A stretch of DNA of 64,000 nt from the NCBI GenBank assembly GCA_938010045.1, contig CALLFZ010000010.1, positions 209,546-273,545 on the forward strand, read 5' to 3'. Each line of letters begins with the position of its first letter. Position 1 is the first letter of the stretch. The translations under genes were made by a program, and so were the position numbers. Positions 63,172 to 64,000 of this stretch are shown here, in pieces. This DNA comes from an uncultured bacterium (GTDB lineage Bacteria; Verrucomicrobiota; Kiritimatiellia; PWTM01). The notes beneath the pieces were generated by a model. The model ran no database searches. It saw nothing but the letters and a program-made list of their open reading frames with translations, and was not told where the DNA came from.

Positions 63172-63780
63172 TCAAGACTGTGAGGGCTCAGCGGATGGCT
63201 CTGTCGTTTTGGGAAGTCGATACTGCGCGTAGCCCGCCGACTCGATCACCTTGTCCTTGGCTAGCACGGAAAGAGCAACGTGAAGGCTTCTGGTTGCGCC
63301 ACCCAACCGCTCAATACCCTCACGAATCTCCTTCACCGTCGCGGGACTTTTCTCCGAGAGGATCTTGAGCACCGCCTCACGAATCGTGATTCGAGGCTTG
63401 GCTTTCGCGGCAGCCGCCGGCCTGGCGTTGTTCTGAGCCTTTGCTGCAGCCACGGGTTTGCGAGCGGCGGGCTTCTTCGCCGCCTTCGCGGGCGCGGATT
63501 TCGTCTCGGCCGCTGCGGCCGCCTGGGCGGCCTCGGAAGCGGCCGGCGCGGGCGGGACCGGCTTCGCCGGAGCCTTGGATCGTCGGACCGCGCGCTTGCG
63601 AGGAGAGGGCGCACTGACCGCCGACGCGGTGGGTGGCTCCGCGGTCAGGTGGCGGGTGACTTCACGGCTCCATTGCTCAATCTGCCGCTGGAGCTGCGCG
63701 ATACGCTCGCGGAGACGGCCCACCGACTCCTTTGCGGCGAGGATTTTTTGAACCAGCGCTGTGATAGTTTTTGCACTCAT
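63172..63780 (-). CDS. Histone H1-like protein with coiled coil and winged-helix-like end
   Basis: 202 residues. Residues 1-45 form a coiled coil (ILAAKESVGRLRERIAQLQR). Residues about 50-130 are Ala/Pro/Lys-rich with KAAKKPAARKPVAAAKAQN, like bacterial histone H1 homologues. Residues 130-195 (ITIREAVLKILSEKSPATVK, then EIREGIERLGGATRSLHVAL and VIESAGYAQYRLP) look like a winged-helix or HARE-HTH fold. Probably a DNA-binding nucleoid or regulatory protein. AAAGGAAAG precedes ATG 63780. A 14-bp inverted repeat CAAATT-TT-AATTTG lies upstream at 63876-63889. Confidence 0.7.
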   Translation of the reverse strand: MSAKTITALVQKILAAKESVGRLRERIAQLQRQIEQWSREVTRHLTAEPPTASAVSAPSPRKRAVRRSKAPAKPVPPAPAASEAAQAAAAAETKSAPAKAAKKPAARKPVAAAKAQNNARPAAAAKAKPRITIREAVLKILSEKSPATVKEIREGIERLGGATRSLHVALSVLAKDKVIESAGYAQYRLPKTTEPSAEPSQS

Positions 63781-63887
63781 GGTTGACGTCTTTCCTTTTC
63801 TTTATGGCGAACCGCCGTTGAGGTCAGGATCGATTCGTCGAATTTTTGGGTTCCTTCAAACGTAAGGATCCAACGCAAATTTTAATT

Positions 63888-63893
63888 TGTCAA
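63888..63893 (-). promoter_or_regulatory. TTGACA -35-like box upstream of the histone-like gene
   Basis: A perfect TTGACA on the minus strand, 108 bases upstream of ATG 63780 in AT-rich sequence. No good -10 box was found at 16-18 bp, so the promoter is only suggested. Confidence 0.3.
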
Positions 63894-63917
63894 CACAAAG
63901 TCTTAGCTAATCGTGTG

Positions 63918-64000
63918 AGTCGTTCAGAAACGAACTGGCTCGCTTCACACTCACCGCAGAGGCGCAGAGAACGCGGAGACTCTGTGTCAGTCGTTCAGAA
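63918..64000. repeat. 12-bp direct repeat around a dispersed-repeat-like sequence at the right edge
   Basis: AGTCGTTCAGAA occurs at 63918-63929 and again at 63989-64000, the last bases of the window. Between them lies sequence with ACCGCAGAGGCGCAGAG and ACGCGGAGACTCTG, a purine-alternating type that I recall as a widely dispersed non-coding repeat in bacterial genomes. The rest of the element lies outside the window. Confidence 0.45.

Overview
The window is a GC-rich bacterial chromosome segment (GC-ending codons dominate throughout) from a Gram-negative, probably unisolated organism. An LptF/LptG-type permease implies an outer membrane with LPS. A PVC-type lineage (Verrucomicrobiota, Kiritimatiellota or Chlamydiota side) is suggested by the EF-Tu switch I variant, the tRNA-Thr-tuf-rpmG-tRNA-Trp-secE order, the lack of rpmD and a NAGS with a DUF619 domain. 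That placement is inference from gene content and no tree was made.

Layout. (1) 1-8133: a cut-off pteridine-reductase-like SDR, a Mut7-C protein, a NAGS-like gene on the minus strand, then on the plus strand an O-methyltransferase, a large membrane/TPR protein and an Lpt permease. (2) 8459-39605, all minus strand: one 31-kb information-processing superoperon of 44 protein genes and two tRNAs. It runs tRNA-Thr, tuf, rpmG, tRNA-Trp, secE, nusG, L11-L1-L10-L7/L12, rpoB, rpoC, S12-S7-fusA, the whole S10 and spc sets, secY, adk, map, infA, rpmJ, S13-S11-S4, rpoA, L17. Many neighbours overlap by ATGA or GTGA, so translational coupling is likely. A single good promoter with an A-tract lies at 39733-39781. 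(3) 40029-48379: a heparinase-like lyase, a SixA plus CYTH-CHAD pair (polyphosphate/phosphohistidine theme), a HAD phosphatase, a small NqrM-like protein, glycine decarboxylase subunit 2, and a PIG-L deacetylase plus glucosamine-6-phosphate deaminase pair. (4) 48380-49147: a repeat-rich gap. (5) 49148-51412: two NfeD genes and an 18-residue Lys/Ala peptide gene with its own promoter and terminator. (6) 51674-56001: a tad/Flp pilus operon (cpaB, FHA-tadA, tadB, tadC). (7) 56096-59103: dnaA with DnaA boxes upstream, and a MurA that carries Asp at the catalytic Cys position. (8) 59607-63780: a hybrid histidine kinase, a YugP-like zinc protease and a histone H1-like protein with a winged-helix-like end.

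Points most worth following up: 15-bp palindromes at an exact 32-bp spacing in two separate convergent-gene gaps; a 195-bp array of nested inverted repeats at 48671-48865; the 18-residue KAAKK minigene with a long leader; and dispersed-repeat sequence at the right edge. No CRISPR array, rRNA, transposase or phage gene was seen.
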